This document shows, in pieces, positions 52,058 through 61,464 of a DNA stretch of 64,000 nucleotides. The notes under the pieces were generated by a model. It was not told the DNA's origin. It ran no database searches and saw only the letters and a list, made by a program, of their open reading frames with translations. The position numbers and the translations under genes were made by a program. The stretch is taken from assembly GCF_900112765.1 (NCBI RefSeq), contig NZ_FOMZ01000006.1, forward strand, positions 108,580 to 172,579, read 5' to 3'. The DNA comes from Actinopolyspora alba (GTDB lineage Bacteria > Actinomycetota > Actinomycetes > Mycobacteriales > Pseudonocardiaceae). The number at the start of each line of letters is the position of its first letter. The first letter of the stretch is position 1.

Positions 52058-53248
52058 ATGCCCCGCCATTTCGCGTTCGTCGCGCCGCCGTTCGACGGGC
52101 ACGTGAACCCGACCCTGCCGCTGGTGGAGGAACTGTGCCGCCGGGGCCATCGGGTCAGCTATGCCACCGGCAACCACAAACTGGACACCGTTGCCGCCGC
52201 GGGGGCGTGGGGTGTCGACACGCGAGTGGACGTTTCCGTGCCGCCGACACCGTCGCTGGACGAGATCACCGTCGAGATGATCTCCCACATGATGCACATG
52301 ATGCTCGATCACACCCGGGACAGTCTTCCGGTGTTGCGCGAGCACTTCGCGGCGGACCCGCCGGAAGCCGTGTGCTACGACATGATGAGCCTGGGTGGGC
52401 CCATGCTGGCCGAGGCACTGGGGGTTCCCGCGGTGGCGCTGGTGCCCAGTTTCGCCGCCAACGAGCGGTTCTCACTGATGAAGTACTTCCTGCCGGACGG
52501 TCTCGACCCGGACCACCCGGCGTTGCGGGAGATCTCCACGCGTCACCACGAACTGGCCGAGCAGTTCGGCGTGTCGGCTCCGGAATCGATGTTGGCACCC
52601 ACCCCGGCCGGGTTGAACCTGGTTTTCGTGCCCCACCAGTTCCAGCCCGCCGCCGAGACCTTCGACGAGCGCTTCCGTTTCCTGGGGCCGTCGATGGGGA
52701 ACCGGGCACGAGGGGACTCCTTCGCACCCCGCGACGAGCACGCGCCGCTGCTGTTCATTTCGTTGGGCACCACGTTCAACGAGCGTCCCGATTTCTACCG
52801 CGAATGTGTTCGCGCCTTCGGTGACAGCGGGTGGCAGGTGGCGATGTCCATCGGGGACCGGATCGAACCCGACGAGTTGGGCCCGCTGCCCGCCAATTTC
52901 GACGTGCGTGCCCGGTTTCCGCAGCTCGAGGTGCTGCGGCACGCCGATGTGTTTCTCTCACACGCGGGGATGAACTCCACGATGGAGTCGCTGTATCACG
53001 GGGTGCCACTGGTGACCTATCCGCAGATGGCCGAGCAGCGGGCCAACGCCGATCAGGCCGAGAAACTGGGGCTGGCACGACGACTGCCCGACGATGTCGA
53101 CGCCGCCGCGCTGCGCAAGACCGTCGACGAGGTCGCCGGTGACGAGTACCTGCGCGCCACGGTCACCGCCACCGCGGCGGGCATACGTGGCACCGGCGGA
53201 GCGGTGGCCGGTGCCGACGCGCTGGAGGCCCACCTGGCACGGTCCTGA
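52058..53248 (+). CDS. Macrolide-type (MGT/GT1) glycosyltransferase
   Basis: A 396-residue GT-B fold enzyme. The N-terminal acceptor domain begins HFAFVAPPFDGHVNPTLPLVEELCRRGHRVSYATG, with the putative catalytic His in DGHVNP. The C-terminal nucleotide-sugar domain has LLFISLGTTFNERPDFYR, VRARFPQLEVLRHADVFLSHAGMNSTMESLYHGVPLVTYPQMAEQRANA, the MGT/UGT signature. It is divergent from the PKS operon and could glycosylate its product, or act as a resistance-type enzyme on antibiotics like OleD; context cannot decide. Confidence 0.92.
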   Translation: MPRHFAFVAPPFDGHVNPTLPLVEELCRRGHRVSYATGNHKLDTVAAAGAWGVDTRVDVSVPPTPSLDEITVEMISHMMHMMLDHTRDSLPVLREHFAADPPEAVCYDMMSLGGPMLAEALGVPAVALVPSFAANERFSLMKYFLPDGLDPDHPALREISTRHHELAEQFGVSAPESMLAPTPAGLNLVFVPHQFQPAAETFDERFRFLGPSMGNRARGDSFAPRDEHAPLLFISLGTTFNERPDFYRECVRAFGDSGWQVAMSIGDRIEPDELGPLPANFDVRARFPQLEVLRHADVFLSHAGMNSTMESLYHGVPLVTYPQMAEQRANADQAEKLGLARRLPDDVDAAALRKTVDEVAGDEYLRATVTATAAGIRGTGGAVAGADALEAHLARS

Positions 53249-53362
53249 GTTCCCGGCCCGCCCTGAACGAGCTCGGCGCTGCTCGTCGGGCGTTCCTCGT
53301 TCCGCGGGGCGCACCGGATGTCCCGTCCGTATCGGGGAAGTCGAAGGGCGGGCCGGTGGCGG

Positions 53363-54778
53363 CTACGCCCAGCCCGCCAGACGTGCCACGGTCGCGGTCA
53401 GCCCGGTGACGGCGAAGCCCAGCCCGATCGGCAGCAGCGTGGCCACCGTGGTCCATTTCGGGCTTTTGGTTTCGTTCCAGATGGTGAGGATGGTGGTGCT
53501 GCAGGGATTGTGCAGCAGGCTGAACAGCATCAGGTTCACCGCGGTCAGCAGGGTCCACCCGCCGGCCTGGGTCAGCACCGTGTGGGTCTGGGCAGTGCCG
53601 AGCTCGAGCATCACACCCTGCTGCGCGTCGAACAGGTTGGTCCCCAGCGTCATCGTCAGCATCAGGATGGTGGGGATGATGATCTCGTTGGCCGGGATCG
53701 CCACGAGGTAGGCCAGCAGGATGATGCCGTTGAGGCCGAGCACCCATCCCAGCGGGTCGAGCGCGCCCACCAGGTGCGCGGCGATGCTCGCGTCGGCGAT
53801 GGTGACGTTGCTGATCAGCCAGACGACCGCTCCGGCGGGGGCGGCCATGACCACCGCGCGGCGCAGCACTTTCAGGGTGCGGTCGATGAGGCTGGTGTAG
53901 AGGGTGCGCCACACCTTCGGTGGGCGGTAGGGGGGTAGTTCCAGGGAGTAGGTGGAACTGTGACCGCGCAGTACCGTTTTCGACAGCGTCCAGGACACCA
54001 GCAGGGTGACCAGCACACCGAGAAACGCCACGGTGACCACGCTGGCCGCGGCGATCACGCCCGCCAGGGCGGGCGGGGCGAGCGCCCCGATGAAGATCGT
54101 GCCCATCAGTATGAGGGTGGGCCAGCGTCCGTTGCAGACGCTGAAGTTGTTGGTGATGATGGCGATCAGCCGTTCCCGGCGGCTGTCGATGATTCTGGTG
54201 GCGGTCACCCCGGCCGCGTTGCAGCCGTAGCCCATCATCATCGACAGGGACTGTTTGCCGTGCGCGCCCGCTTTGGCGAACAGCCGGTCGAGGTTGAACG
54301 CCACCCTCGGCAGATAGCCGAAATCCTCCAGCAGGGTGAACAGTGGGAAGAAGATGGCCATGGGGGGCAGCATCACCGCCACCACCCAGGCGGTGGAGAG
54401 ATATACCCCGTCCAGCAGCAACCCGGTCACCCAGTCGGGGGTCGGCAATGGTGCCACCAGCGCGTGCAACCGGCTGTGACCGTAGTCGACCAGCACGTTC
54501 GACAACAGGCTCGACGGGCCCGCGGCGCCGGAGATGGTGAACCAGAACACGCCGAAGAACAACAGGCCCATCGCCACGAACCCCCACACCCGGTGGGTCA
54601 GCGCCCGGTCGAGCAAGCGGTCGAGGGTCAGTTTCGTTCCGTCGTGGCGTTCGGTGACGCTGGTTTCGGTGATGCGTGCGGCGTCGCTGTAGAGGGATTC
54701 GACGACCTCGTCGCGGAATCCCTCGGGGAGGCCGTCGCGCAGCCGGGCGGCGTGGTCGAGGATCGAGGAGCTGGTCAT
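53363..54778 (-). CDS. feoB: Ferrous iron transporter FeoB, membrane part (split gene)
   Basis: A 471-residue polytopic protein equal to the transmembrane half of FeoB. Gate motifs are GYGCNAAGV and NNFSVCNGRWP, and a late FSLLHNPCSTTI. The G-protein half is a separate gene whose stop overlaps this ATG (ATGA), so the split is clean, not a frameshift. The N-terminal ~60 residues (LDHAARLRDGLPEGFRDEVVESLYSDAARI) continue the FeoB helical linker. It imports Fe(II) across the membrane together with the GTPase subunit. Confidence 0.92.
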   Translation of the reverse strand: MTSSSILDHAARLRDGLPEGFRDEVVESLYSDAARITETSVTERHDGTKLTLDRLLDRALTHRVWGFVAMGLLFFGVFWFTISGAAGPSSLLSNVLVDYGHSRLHALVAPLPTPDWVTGLLLDGVYLSTAWVVAVMLPPMAIFFPLFTLLEDFGYLPRVAFNLDRLFAKAGAHGKQSLSMMMGYGCNAAGVTATRIIDSRRERLIAIITNNFSVCNGRWPTLILMGTIFIGALAPPALAGVIAAASVVTVAFLGVLVTLLVSWTLSKTVLRGHSSTYSLELPPYRPPKVWRTLYTSLIDRTLKVLRRAVVMAAPAGAVVWLISNVTIADASIAAHLVGALDPLGWVLGLNGIILLAYLVAIPANEIIIPTILMLTMTLGTNLFDAQQGVMLELGTAQTHTVLTQAGGWTLLTAVNLMLFSLLHNPCSTTILTIWNETKSPKWTTVATLLPIGLGFAVTGLTATVARLAGWA

Positions 54779-55632
54779 GTCCCTGTCGTTTCGGATGAGA
54801 CGGCGTGTGGTGTCGCTCCGCTCAGCCGGTCCAGGGTGCCGTCGGTGACGGCGCGTTCGATGCCCGGATCACCTTCCAGCAGGCGCAACGCGATCCACCT
54901 GGTGTTGGCCAGTCCGGGGTGGTCCCGACGGAGTCGTGCGGCCAGTTCGGAGACGGCGTGTTCGGTGCGGTCGTCGCCGTGCCGGACGCGCCGCGCCCGG
55001 GTGGCCACTGTCCCCAGCGCGACCTGTTCGATCGCTTCCAGCAGCGTGTCCAGTCCTTGGCGATTTCGTGCCGTCATGGGCACCACCGGCACCCCGAGCT
55101 CGCGTGCGAGGTGGCGCTGGTCGAGCGCGAGACCGTGCCGATGGGCCTCGTCGACCAGGTTGAGCGCCACCACCACCCGGCCGGTGACCTGCAGGATCTG
55201 CAGCACGAGGTTGAGGTTGCGCTGCAGGCGGGTGGCGTCGACGACGACCACTGTCACGTCCGGCTGGCCGAACAGCAGGAAGTCCCGGGCGACGTCCTCG
55301 TCCTGGCTGTCGGACAGCAGTGAGTACGTGCCGGGAAGATCGATGAGCTTGTAGTGTCGCTGGCGGTACCCGAATCCCCCTTCGGCGCCGGTGACGGTTT
55401 TGCCGGGCCAGTTGCCGACGTGCTGGCGCAACCCGGTCAGCGCGTTGAACACCGTGCTCTTGCCGGTGTTCGGGTTGCCCGCCAGTGCCACCACGTGGTC
55501 GTGTCCGGAGACGTCGACGCCGAGCGCGCGCAGCTGGGCGGCGTTGTTGAACACGCAGGTTCCGCATGCCGTGTTCGCGGCGGGTGGTGGGCTCGCGCTC
55601 GGGGTGGGCAGGTCTTCTGCCACGGTGGTCAC
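54775..55632 (-). CDS. FeoB G-protein domain as separate protein
   Basis: A 285-residue GTPase: P-loop GNPNTGKST (G1), Thr in the switch I segment NWPGKTVTGAEG, DLPGTYSL (G3), NLVD (G4). It starts with a cysteine-containing leader TACGTCVFNNAAQL, not seen in E. coli FeoB. It corresponds to the N-terminal half of FeoB and presumably gates the membrane subunit encoded immediately downstream; ATGA overlap ensures equal synthesis. It overlaps feoA upstream (GTGA). Confidence 0.92.
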   Translation of the reverse strand: MTTVAEDLPTPSASPPPAANTACGTCVFNNAAQLRALGVDVSGHDHVVALAGNPNTGKSTVFNALTGLRQHVGNWPGKTVTGAEGGFGYRQRHYKLIDLPGTYSLLSDSQDEDVARDFLLFGQPDVTVVVVDATRLQRNLNLVLQILQVTGRVVVALNLVDEAHRHGLALDQRHLARELGVPVVPMTARNRQGLDTLLEAIEQVALGTVATRARRVRHGDDRTEHAVSELAARLRRDHPGLANTRWIALRLLEGDPGIERAVTDGTLDRLSGATPHAVSSETTGT

Positions 55633-55874
55633 TCCTGTTCGACGGTGATGTGAATACCGCGGGCCTGTTCGCGGCGCAGTGCGATCACGCTGCCCCGCAC
55701 GAGATAGGCGGTGGGGTCGCCGAGCGGGCTGACCCGATCGATGTGGATCCGGGTCCCGGGCAACATTCCCAGATCCATCAGGCGCCGTCGTTGGGGACCG
55801 TGGATGTTGACCGATGTCACCGTGGCCGTCTGGTCCCGCCTGAGCCGGTCCAGCGTCGTGGCCGTGCTCGCCAC
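55629..55874 (-). CDS. feoA: Ferrous iron transport protein FeoA
   Basis: An 81-residue SH3-like protein that assists FeoB. Family pattern: TATVTSVNIHGPQRRRLMDLGMLPGTRIHIDRVSPLGDPTAYLVRGSVIALRREQA. I chose the GTG at 55874 because it gives the normal FeoA length, follows AGAGGGG, and leaves the candidate IdeR box upstream; the open frame reaches 55952. First gene of feoA-feoB(N)-feoB(C). Confidence 0.87.
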   Translation of the reverse strand: MASTATTLDRLRRDQTATVTSVNIHGPQRRRLMDLGMLPGTRIHIDRVSPLGDPTAYLVRGSVIALRREQARGIHITVEQE

Positions 55875-55909
55875 CCCCGACCCCTCTGCTGCTACGTCGT
55901 GCACAACCA

Positions 55910-55928
55910 AAAGTTTAGGCGAACCGAA
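55910..55928 (-). promoter_or_regulatory. Candidate IdeR/DtxR iron box upstream of feoA
   Basis: On the minus strand the 19 bases read TTCGGTTCGCCTAAACTTT and match 14 of 19 positions of the IdeR/DtxR consensus TTAGGTTAGSCTAACCTAA. It is 36 bases before the chosen feoA start, in promoter position. This would make the feo operon iron-repressed. The match was counted by eye. Confidence 0.6.
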
Positions 55929-56015
55929 AACTGTTGTTAAGCCGGGACGCAAAACTCGGACAGCCGTGCTGAAAACAGTTCGTGACGGGCGATTCGCCCA
56001 CAGCGGGCGTGGTCG

Positions 56016-56279
56016 ATGGCAACAGTGGCGCTGCTACGGTCCGAGCTGGTAGGTCTCGATGACCACCAGCGGCTCAGCCCCGGTTCAGTGGACGGTGCGC
56101 TGCGCCGTGCGGGACTGCGACCACGTGAAGTGACCGCCGTTTCCGGCGGTGTCCACTTCTGGTCGACCGCCGGGAACGGGATCTGCGTCAACGGCGAGAT
56201 CGATGATCATGACGTGTCGATACGGGCCGAGGGCCCGAGTGCGGACGGCGGCTGCGCGGAGCCCGACGGCGGTCACTGA
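56016..56279 (+). CDS. Doubtful small hypothetical ORF
   Basis: An 87-residue open frame (MATVALLRSELVGLDDHQRLSPGSV then a Gly- and Asp-rich acidic end) divergent from feoA. No strong ribosome site and no family recognised. It is kept because the 460-base space between feoA and the next gene is otherwise empty and codon use is GC-rich; it may be non-coding. Confidence 0.3.
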   Translation: MATVALLRSELVGLDDHQRLSPGSVDGALRRAGLRPREVTAVSGGVHFWSTAGNGICVNGEIDDHDVSIRAEGPSADGGCAEPDGGH

Positions 56280-56334
56280 GGCGTCGGGCCGGGGACTGCG
56301 CGGGCCACCCCCGGGCAGAGGACTACTGCGGTAT

Positions 56335-57960
56335 TCACCACAGACTCATGTGATGCAGGCGGGGCCAGATTTGTGACCAGGGGAGTTTCGGGTCGCGCAG
56401 CACCCAGATACGCATGTCGTCGTAGTAGGTCCGAAAAGCCGGATCCGTCTCGACCGACCCCGCCGAACGGACCGTGCCGAACAGTTGGCGCAGTTGTTGT
56501 GGATCACCACCCAGGTAGACCACACGACGCACCGCGTCGTCGGGTCTGCCGAAGTACCAGAAGCCACGGCTGGGGCTGTAGACGTCGGAAACACCGCGCT
56601 CCGGCCCGTAGTGATGCAGCGCTCCCGCCGACCAGTAGTCGTGCGTGACCACCGCGGTCGGCGCGCCGTCGTCGGGCAGTTCGCGGTAGACCCGTGCCAC
56701 CTGCTCGGTGATACCGGGCCAGCCGAGGCTGGCCGTGACGACCACATTACGAGGGCTGACCCGCGAGACCGGGGTCAGTGGCAGCGTGTTCACGGCCGCG
56801 CTCAGGCTCAACGCACAGCACCCCAGCGCCACCAGCGGCAGCGACCACCGCGTCCACCGGTACCGCGAAGCGTCGAGACGCCACCACCACTGTTGCACCA
56901 CCACGGCACCGGCACCGAACAGTACGGCGTAGAGCCCGGCGGTGTAGTAGGAACGACCGCTGAGCAGTATGAACACCAGCGTGACCACCAGTGCGCTCAC
57001 GCCGAGGAACCGGTACGGACGCAACTTCGGGCTGATCAACAGGCCGCACAGCCCCAGCAACGCCAATACCGTGCTCGCGGGGCCGAGCTGATTGACCGAG
57101 GCGTTGAGAAACGTCCACGCGCCGCCGGTTTCGCTGTCGACGACCCGGCCCATGGCCAGCTGGGGCCAGCCGTGCCGTGCCTGCCACCACACTCCGGGCA
57201 GGACGGAGACGATCGCGATCGCACCGCCTGCCCACAGCCCGGGGCGAAGCGGTAATCGACGAGGACCGAACAGCACCGCTATCGGGAGCACGACCAGCCA
57301 CAGCACGGGGATGAGGAGTTTGAACTGGACCGCGACGGCGGTGACCGCCCCCGCGGCCACCAATGTCGAATTCGCGGGTTCTCCGGCGTGGTGGCGGCGT
57401 GCCCAGCGGAGCAACAGCCATACGACCCATGCCCACAGCGTCTGGTCGAACGAGTAGGTCACCAGCAGGTGCGCCGAGGCGACCAGATGCGGGGTCAACG
57501 CGGCCACTCCGGCCACGCACGCCTGTGTCACGCGTGTGGCACCCAGTTCGCGGGCGCTCAACGCGGTCAGCACGATGTAGCCGACCGCGGCCAGCAGTGA
57601 CGGTGCTCGTAGCGCGTTCAGCGATTCGGGGAACAGGGCCTGCATGGCGCTGGCCAGCAGCGGCACACCGGGGGGCTGGTCGACGTAGCCGAACGCGGGG
57701 TGATGGCCCGCGGCCAAAAAGTAGAGCTCGTCCCCGAAGTAGCCGTAGCGGCCCGTGGTCAACGCGCACACCACGGCGAAGACGACAGCGATCACACCGA
57801 CGGAGACCGCGGCGAACGGCAACCGCCCGGTGGCTCGGGGGCCGGGAGCGGGCAGGGTATCGACTCTGCCGGCCGTGGCCGGTGGTGCTGTGGACAATGC
57901 GCTCCCTGGCGACAAAGGAATCGGTCGAGTGTGGACCGTTCCGATTATGCCCGATCCCAA
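56335..57960 (-). CDS. GT39/ArnT-like membrane glycosyltransferase
   Basis: A 541-residue polytopic protein. The first loop after TM1 has YGYFGDELYFLAAGHHPAFGYVDQPPGVPLL, with the Asp-Glu pair and the GYxDxPP motif typical of PMT/ArnT-like polyprenyl-phosphate sugar transferases. About ten hydrophobic segments follow, then a ~120-residue soluble C-terminus ending near VWVLRDPKLPW-like sequence. It likely uses a polyprenyl-phosphate-linked sugar. The TTG start at 57960 is uncertain. Lies 11 bases after the proline-rich gene upstream. Confidence 0.85.
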   Translation of the reverse strand: MGSGIIGTVHTRPIPLSPGSALSTAPPATAGRVDTLPAPGPRATGRLPFAAVSVGVIAVVFAVVCALTTGRYGYFGDELYFLAAGHHPAFGYVDQPPGVPLLASAMQALFPESLNALRAPSLLAAVGYIVLTALSARELGATRVTQACVAGVAALTPHLVASAHLLVTYSFDQTLWAWVVWLLLRWARRHHAGEPANSTLVAAGAVTAVAVQFKLLIPVLWLVVLPIAVLFGPRRLPLRPGLWAGGAIAIVSVLPGVWWQARHGWPQLAMGRVVDSETGGAWTFLNASVNQLGPASTVLALLGLCGLLISPKLRPYRFLGVSALVVTLVFILLSGRSYYTAGLYAVLFGAGAVVVQQWWWRLDASRYRWTRWSLPLVALGCCALSLSAAVNTLPLTPVSRVSPRNVVVTASLGWPGITEQVARVYRELPDDGAPTAVVTHDYWSAGALHHYGPERGVSDVYSPSRGFWYFGRPDDAVRRVVYLGGDPQQLRQLFGTVRSAGSVETDPAFRTYYDDMRIWVLRDPKLPWSQIWPRLHHMSLW

Positions 57961-57971
57961 CCGAAGACGAT

Positions 57972-58439
57972 TCAGCGTTTCTTCGGAGCCGGGTCCTTAC
58001 GAAGCAGGTCCGGGCCGAGGATCCGTCGCACGACACGGCGGGCGAGGCTGCGTCGTTTCTGCGGTTGTCCGACCTCGGCTCCGTTCGACGGGGTCGAGGT
58101 TTCGGTGGTCTCGCTGGGCACGGACGACTGCGGTTCCCCTACTGGCGTGGCGCTGACTGTAGGAGAGTCGTCCGGCGGGTGGGGAGCGGCGGTCACCGGT
58201 TCGGCGGTCAACCGTTTGGCGAACTCCGGAGTTTGGTCACGGATCGCGGGTATGAACGGCTGGGTGACTTCGAGCCGTTCCGCCCAGGGAGCCGGGGTCG
58301 GTGGCTGTTCAGGGAAGACGAGTTCCCCCTCGATCCGGGTGGTCAGCGGCCCGGCGTCGTCTGCGGCGTCCCTGTGCGGTTGTTCGGTTGGCACCATGGG
58401 CTGGAACCAGGTCCGAGCACGGTCGTCTTGAAGTGTCAT
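57972..58439 (-). CDS. Proline-rich hypothetical protein with basic C-terminus
   Basis: A 155-residue, probably disordered protein rich in Pro, Thr and Glu (PPTPAPWAERLEVTQPF, PVTAAPHPPDDSPTVSATP) with a strongly basic end RRSLARRVVRRILGPDLLRKDPAPKKR. No family recognised. It precedes the GT39-like gene by 11 bases and may be co-transcribed. The ATG at 58439 lacks a strong ribosome site. Confidence 0.55.
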   Translation of the reverse strand: MTLQDDRARTWFQPMVPTEQPHRDAADDAGPLTTRIEGELVFPEQPPTPAPWAERLEVTQPFIPAIRDQTPEFAKRLTAEPVTAAPHPPDDSPTVSATPVGEPQSSVPSETTETSTPSNGAEVGQPQKRRSLARRVVRRILGPDLLRKDPAPKKR

Positions 58440-58859
58440 CCGTCTTGACTCGTGATAGGAGCAACGGTCAGTAACACCGGCGGGTGATCCCGTCCGGTGT
58501 GACAGAGCCTACCGGTAACACTGCGATAAAGCACCACCCGTCTGTGCTGGACAACGACACAGCAAGATCACAGCGGTGCTGCGAACCTCTTCGTGATCCC
58601 GCTGAGCTGGTATTGCGCGGTTGGGAGCAGGGGAGTGTGGCACTTGTTACCTCTTGTCGCCGCCACGGCGGCCGGGCGTGTTCCGTGACCGCGCCGCGAC
58701 TTTCGGTGCCCATGTCGACAGCACCGACACATCGGTCGGATCCTGCGGCCACGAGGTGCCTGCCCGTGGCGATCACGCCCCCACGGCAGCCCCCCGTGCC
58801 CACCGGTGGTGAGGCTATCCCGTGTCCGAGCGAGTGATCAACGGATCTCCTCGTTCGAG
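58440..58859. other. Gap downstream of the encapsulin operon
   Basis: About 420 bases between the stop of the polyprenyl synthase and the start of the proline-rich gene, both on the minus strand. An open frame on the plus strand (58484-58837) has no family features or ribosome site. It should hold the 3' end of the encapsulin operon and the promoter of the next unit. No clear terminator. Confidence 0.5.
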
Positions 58860-59909
58860 TCAACGATCCCGCCGAGTGACCACCCGGGCCAGTTCTGCCA
58901 GTTCCGAACCGGCTCTCCGCTGCGTTCCCGCCGTGGTCAGCTCGGTCAACGCCAACGACAACAACCGATCGGCCTCGTCGAGACTGAACTGCTTACCACC
59001 GGCCGACTCGACGAGTTCGGCCACCCGGGCCAGTTCCGGAGCCGACAGCGGATGTCCGCGGTAGTACAAGGTGCGCAACTGCTCGGCGGCAGGGGTGGTG
59101 GTGCTCAGCGCGGCCAACACCGGCAGGGTCTTCTTCCTGGCCCGCAGGTCGGAGTGGACGGGTTTTCCGGTGTGCCGCGGATCGCCCCAGATACCGAGCA
59201 GGTCGTCGACGTGCTGGAACGCCAACCCGAGATACTCGCCGAAGGCGCGTAGTTTGTCCACGCGCGGTCCTGTCACACCCCCGAACGAGGCCCCGAGCGC
59301 ACACGCGCACCCCAACAGCGAACCGGTTTTGGCGGTGGCCATGCTTTCGCACTCGGCCAGGGTGACGTCGTGGCGACGTTCGAAGTCCATGTCCGCGCTC
59401 TGCCCCCGTATCAGGGTGTGTACCGCGTTGCTGAGGGTGCGCACGGCTTCGGCGGCCGCGGGGTGTTCGCTGGCCACGAGCACGTCGGTGGCCGTGGCCA
59501 GCAAGGCGTCCCCGGCGAGGATCGCCTCTCCGGAGCCGAACACGGCCCAGGCGGTACGGCGGTGTCGTCGGGTTTCGTCGCCGTCGATGACGTCGTCGTG
59601 CAGCAGGGAGAAATTGTGCACCAGTTCCACGGCCACCGCCGCGGGCACGGCCGCCTCGGCAGAACCGCCCACCGCTTCGGCGGTGAGCAGCACCAGCGCC
59701 GAGCGCAGCGTCTTGCCGCTCTGGCCGTTGACGGGTGTGCCGTGTTCGTCCCGCCAGCCCAGGTGATAGGTGGCCACGGCGCGGGCTGCCGGGGACAGTT
59801 GGTCGACGGTGGCGCGCAGGGTGGGAAGCACCAGTTCACGGGTGAAATCGAGTATCTCGGCGCTGGATCGGATGTTGCCGGTGTCTTCGACGGTGGCCAA
59901 GGTGATCAT
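58860..59909 (-). CDS. Polyprenyl (E-type) diphosphate synthase in encapsulin operon
   Basis: A 349-residue trans-isoprenyl diphosphate synthase. First Asp-rich motif is LLHDDVIDGDETRRHRRTAW (DDxxD); the second is HVDDLLGIWGD. Upstream GKTLRSALVLLTAEAVGG matches the GKxxRP-type region, though the usual RP is RS here. Likely product is FPP or GGPP. The last gene of the operon, 63 bases after the complete encapsulin gene; such synthases are known neighbours of family 2B encapsulins and would supply the terpene synthase. The ATG at 59909 is followed by a short N-terminus without a long disordered tag. Confidence 0.93.
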   Translation of the reverse strand: MITLATVEDTGNIRSSAEILDFTRELVLPTLRATVDQLSPAARAVATYHLGWRDEHGTPVNGQSGKTLRSALVLLTAEAVGGSAEAAVPAAVAVELVHNFSLLHDDVIDGDETRRHRRTAWAVFGSGEAILAGDALLATATDVLVASEHPAAAEAVRTLSNAVHTLIRGQSADMDFERRHDVTLAECESMATAKTGSLLGCACALGASFGGVTGPRVDKLRAFGEYLGLAFQHVDDLLGIWGDPRHTGKPVHSDLRARKKTLPVLAALSTTTPAAEQLRTLYYRGHPLSAPELARVAELVESAGGKQFSLDEADRLLSLALTELTTAGTQRRAGSELAELARVVTRRDR

Positions 59910-59972
59910 CCCTTGTGAGGAGGGGCTCGCGGGCCGGTGGCGAAACGAGTGGTTGAAATCGGGTCGAAGGGG

Positions 59973-61370
59973 TCAGTGTCCGATCTCGACGTGTTCGAGG
60001 ACGCCGAGCGCGTCGGGGACCAGCACGGCCGCGGCGTAGTAGGCACTGACGAGGTAGGAGATGATGGCCTTGTCGTCGATACCCATGAACCGCGCGTTGA
60101 GGCTGGGGGCGCATTCGTGGGGTATGCCGGTCTGGTGCAGCCCGACGACGCCCTGGCTGTCCTCACCGGTGCGCATCACCAGCACGGAGCTGGTCGCGGT
60201 GTCGCTGATCGGGATCTTGTCGCAGGGCAGCAGTGGCACGTCGCGCCAGGAAAGCAGGGTGACGCCGTCGCGTTGTGTCGTCGCGGGATGGACGCCCCGT
60301 CGGTTGCATTCCCTGCCGAAAGCGGCGATGGTCCGCGGATGAGCCAGGAAGAACTCGGATTTGCGGCGGCGGGAGAGTAGTTCGTCGAGGTCGTCGGGGG
60401 TGGGTGGGCCGGTCCGCGTGTGAATCCGCTGCGACAAATCCGCATTGTGCAACAACCCGAACTCACGATTATTGACCAGCTCCTCCTCCTGACGCTCCCG
60501 CAACGCCTCAATCGTCAACCGCAACTGCTGCTCAGTCTGATTCATCGGCTGGTTGTACAAATCAGCCACCCGACTGTGCACCCGCAACACCGTCTGCGCC
60601 ACACTCAACTCATACTCCCGCGGCGCCACCTCATAATCCACATACGTCCCCGCCAACAACGGCTCACCCCAATGACCCGACACCACATCAATCGACGCCT
60701 CACCGTGTTTGTTGTGTGGTGGAACCGGCCGGGACTCGGCCTGTCGTAGGTGCCGGGAGAGGTTCTCGAAGCGTTCGGTCACCTCACGTACGTCCTGTCG
60801 GGACAGGGTGAGCACGGTGCAGGGGGTGATGGCCTTGACGGTGTGTGGCCAGCTGACCTCGTCGTCGACGAGGATTCGTTGTCCGACGTGTTCGCCGTCG
60901 GCGAGTACGTCGAGGACGCTGTCGTCGCCGTACTCACCGGGGCCGATCTTGTTGGCCTTACCGTGCGCCAACAACACCACCCGATCCGCGGCCTCACCCT
61001 GTTCGGTGATCAGTTGGCCGGGGTCGTAGTGGTGCTGTGTGAACCGGTCGGCCAACACGGCCAGGGACGACTCGTCGTCGAACCCGCGCAGCAACGGCAA
61101 CTCCCGCAACTCCTGCGGAATCACCCGCACCTGCGCCCCCGTGTTGGTAAACGTCAACCGCCCATCCCCCAGCTGATACGTCAACCGCCGGTTGACGCGG
61201 TAGGTGCCTGCTTCCACTTGCACCCAGGGCAGCATCCGCAGCAACCACCGCGAGGTGATGCCCTGCATCTGCGGCGCCGACTTCGTGGTTGTCGACAGCT
61301 TGCGGGCGGCTTCGACAGAAAGGCTGGAGTGTTCGGGGGAAACGCCGGTGTCCGGGTCGGAAACAGTCAC
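59973..61370 (-). CDS. Family 2B encapsulin shell protein with cyclic-nucleotide-binding domain (complete copy)
   Basis: A 465-residue capsid-fold protein. An N-terminal arm and shell segment ([31 protein letters not shown]) comes first. A cNMP-binding domain (~90-210; [56 protein letters not shown]) is inserted as in family 2B. The rest is the HK97-type shell with [21 protein letters not shown], the [20 protein letters not shown] block and a conserved end [36 protein letters not shown]. The GTG at 61370 has no strong ribosome site. Parts of the gene (about 60420-60706 and 61088-61198) use G- and T-ending codons unlike their flanks. Forms a nanocompartment, probably with the second shell protein. 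Confidence 0.93.
   Translation of the reverse strand: MTVSDPDTGVSPEHSSLSVEAARKLSTTTKSAPQMQGITSRWLLRMLPWVQVEAGTYRVNRRLTYQLGDGRLTFTNTGAQVRVIPQELRELPLLRGFDDESSLAVLADRFTQHHYDPGQLITEQGEAADRVVLLAHGKANKIGPGEYGDDSVLDVLADGEHVGQRILVDDEVSWPHTVKAITPCTVLTLSRQDVREVTERFENLSRHLRQAESRPVPPHNKHGEASIDVVSGHWGEPLLAGTYVDYEVAPREYELSVAQTVLRVHSRVADLYNQPMNQTEQQLRLTIEALRERQEEELVNNREFGLLHNADLSQRIHTRTGPPTPDDLDELLSRRRKSEFFLAHPRTIAAFGRECNRRGVHPATTQRDGVTLLSWRDVPLLPCDKIPISDTATSSVLVMRTGEDSQGVVGLHQTGIPHECAPSLNARFMGIDDKAIISYLVSAYYAAAVLVPDALGVLEHVEIGH
59978..60093. repeat. Near-identical block shared with the second encapsulin gene, copy A
   Basis: This 116-bp block matches 63625-63740 at 115 of 116 bases, covering the shell C-terminus. 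Further identical blocks are about 60120-60177 with 63770-63826 and 60291-60353 with 63938-64000. The DNA between them is strongly diverged, including at silent sites. Confidence 0.9.
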
Positions 61371-61464
61371 GATGCGCGGTTACCAATCTGCTCGAATGCG
61401 AAAACGTGCGTTGTGGTGTGCGGCCGCGTACGAGGTGCGCACGCGGCCGGGACGGCAGCGGTGG

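Noticed and set aside
58484..58837. Plus-strand ORF of 117 residues in the gap after the polyprenyl synthase gene
   Set aside because: No ribosome site, no family features, and composition like antisense or intergenic GC-rich DNA.
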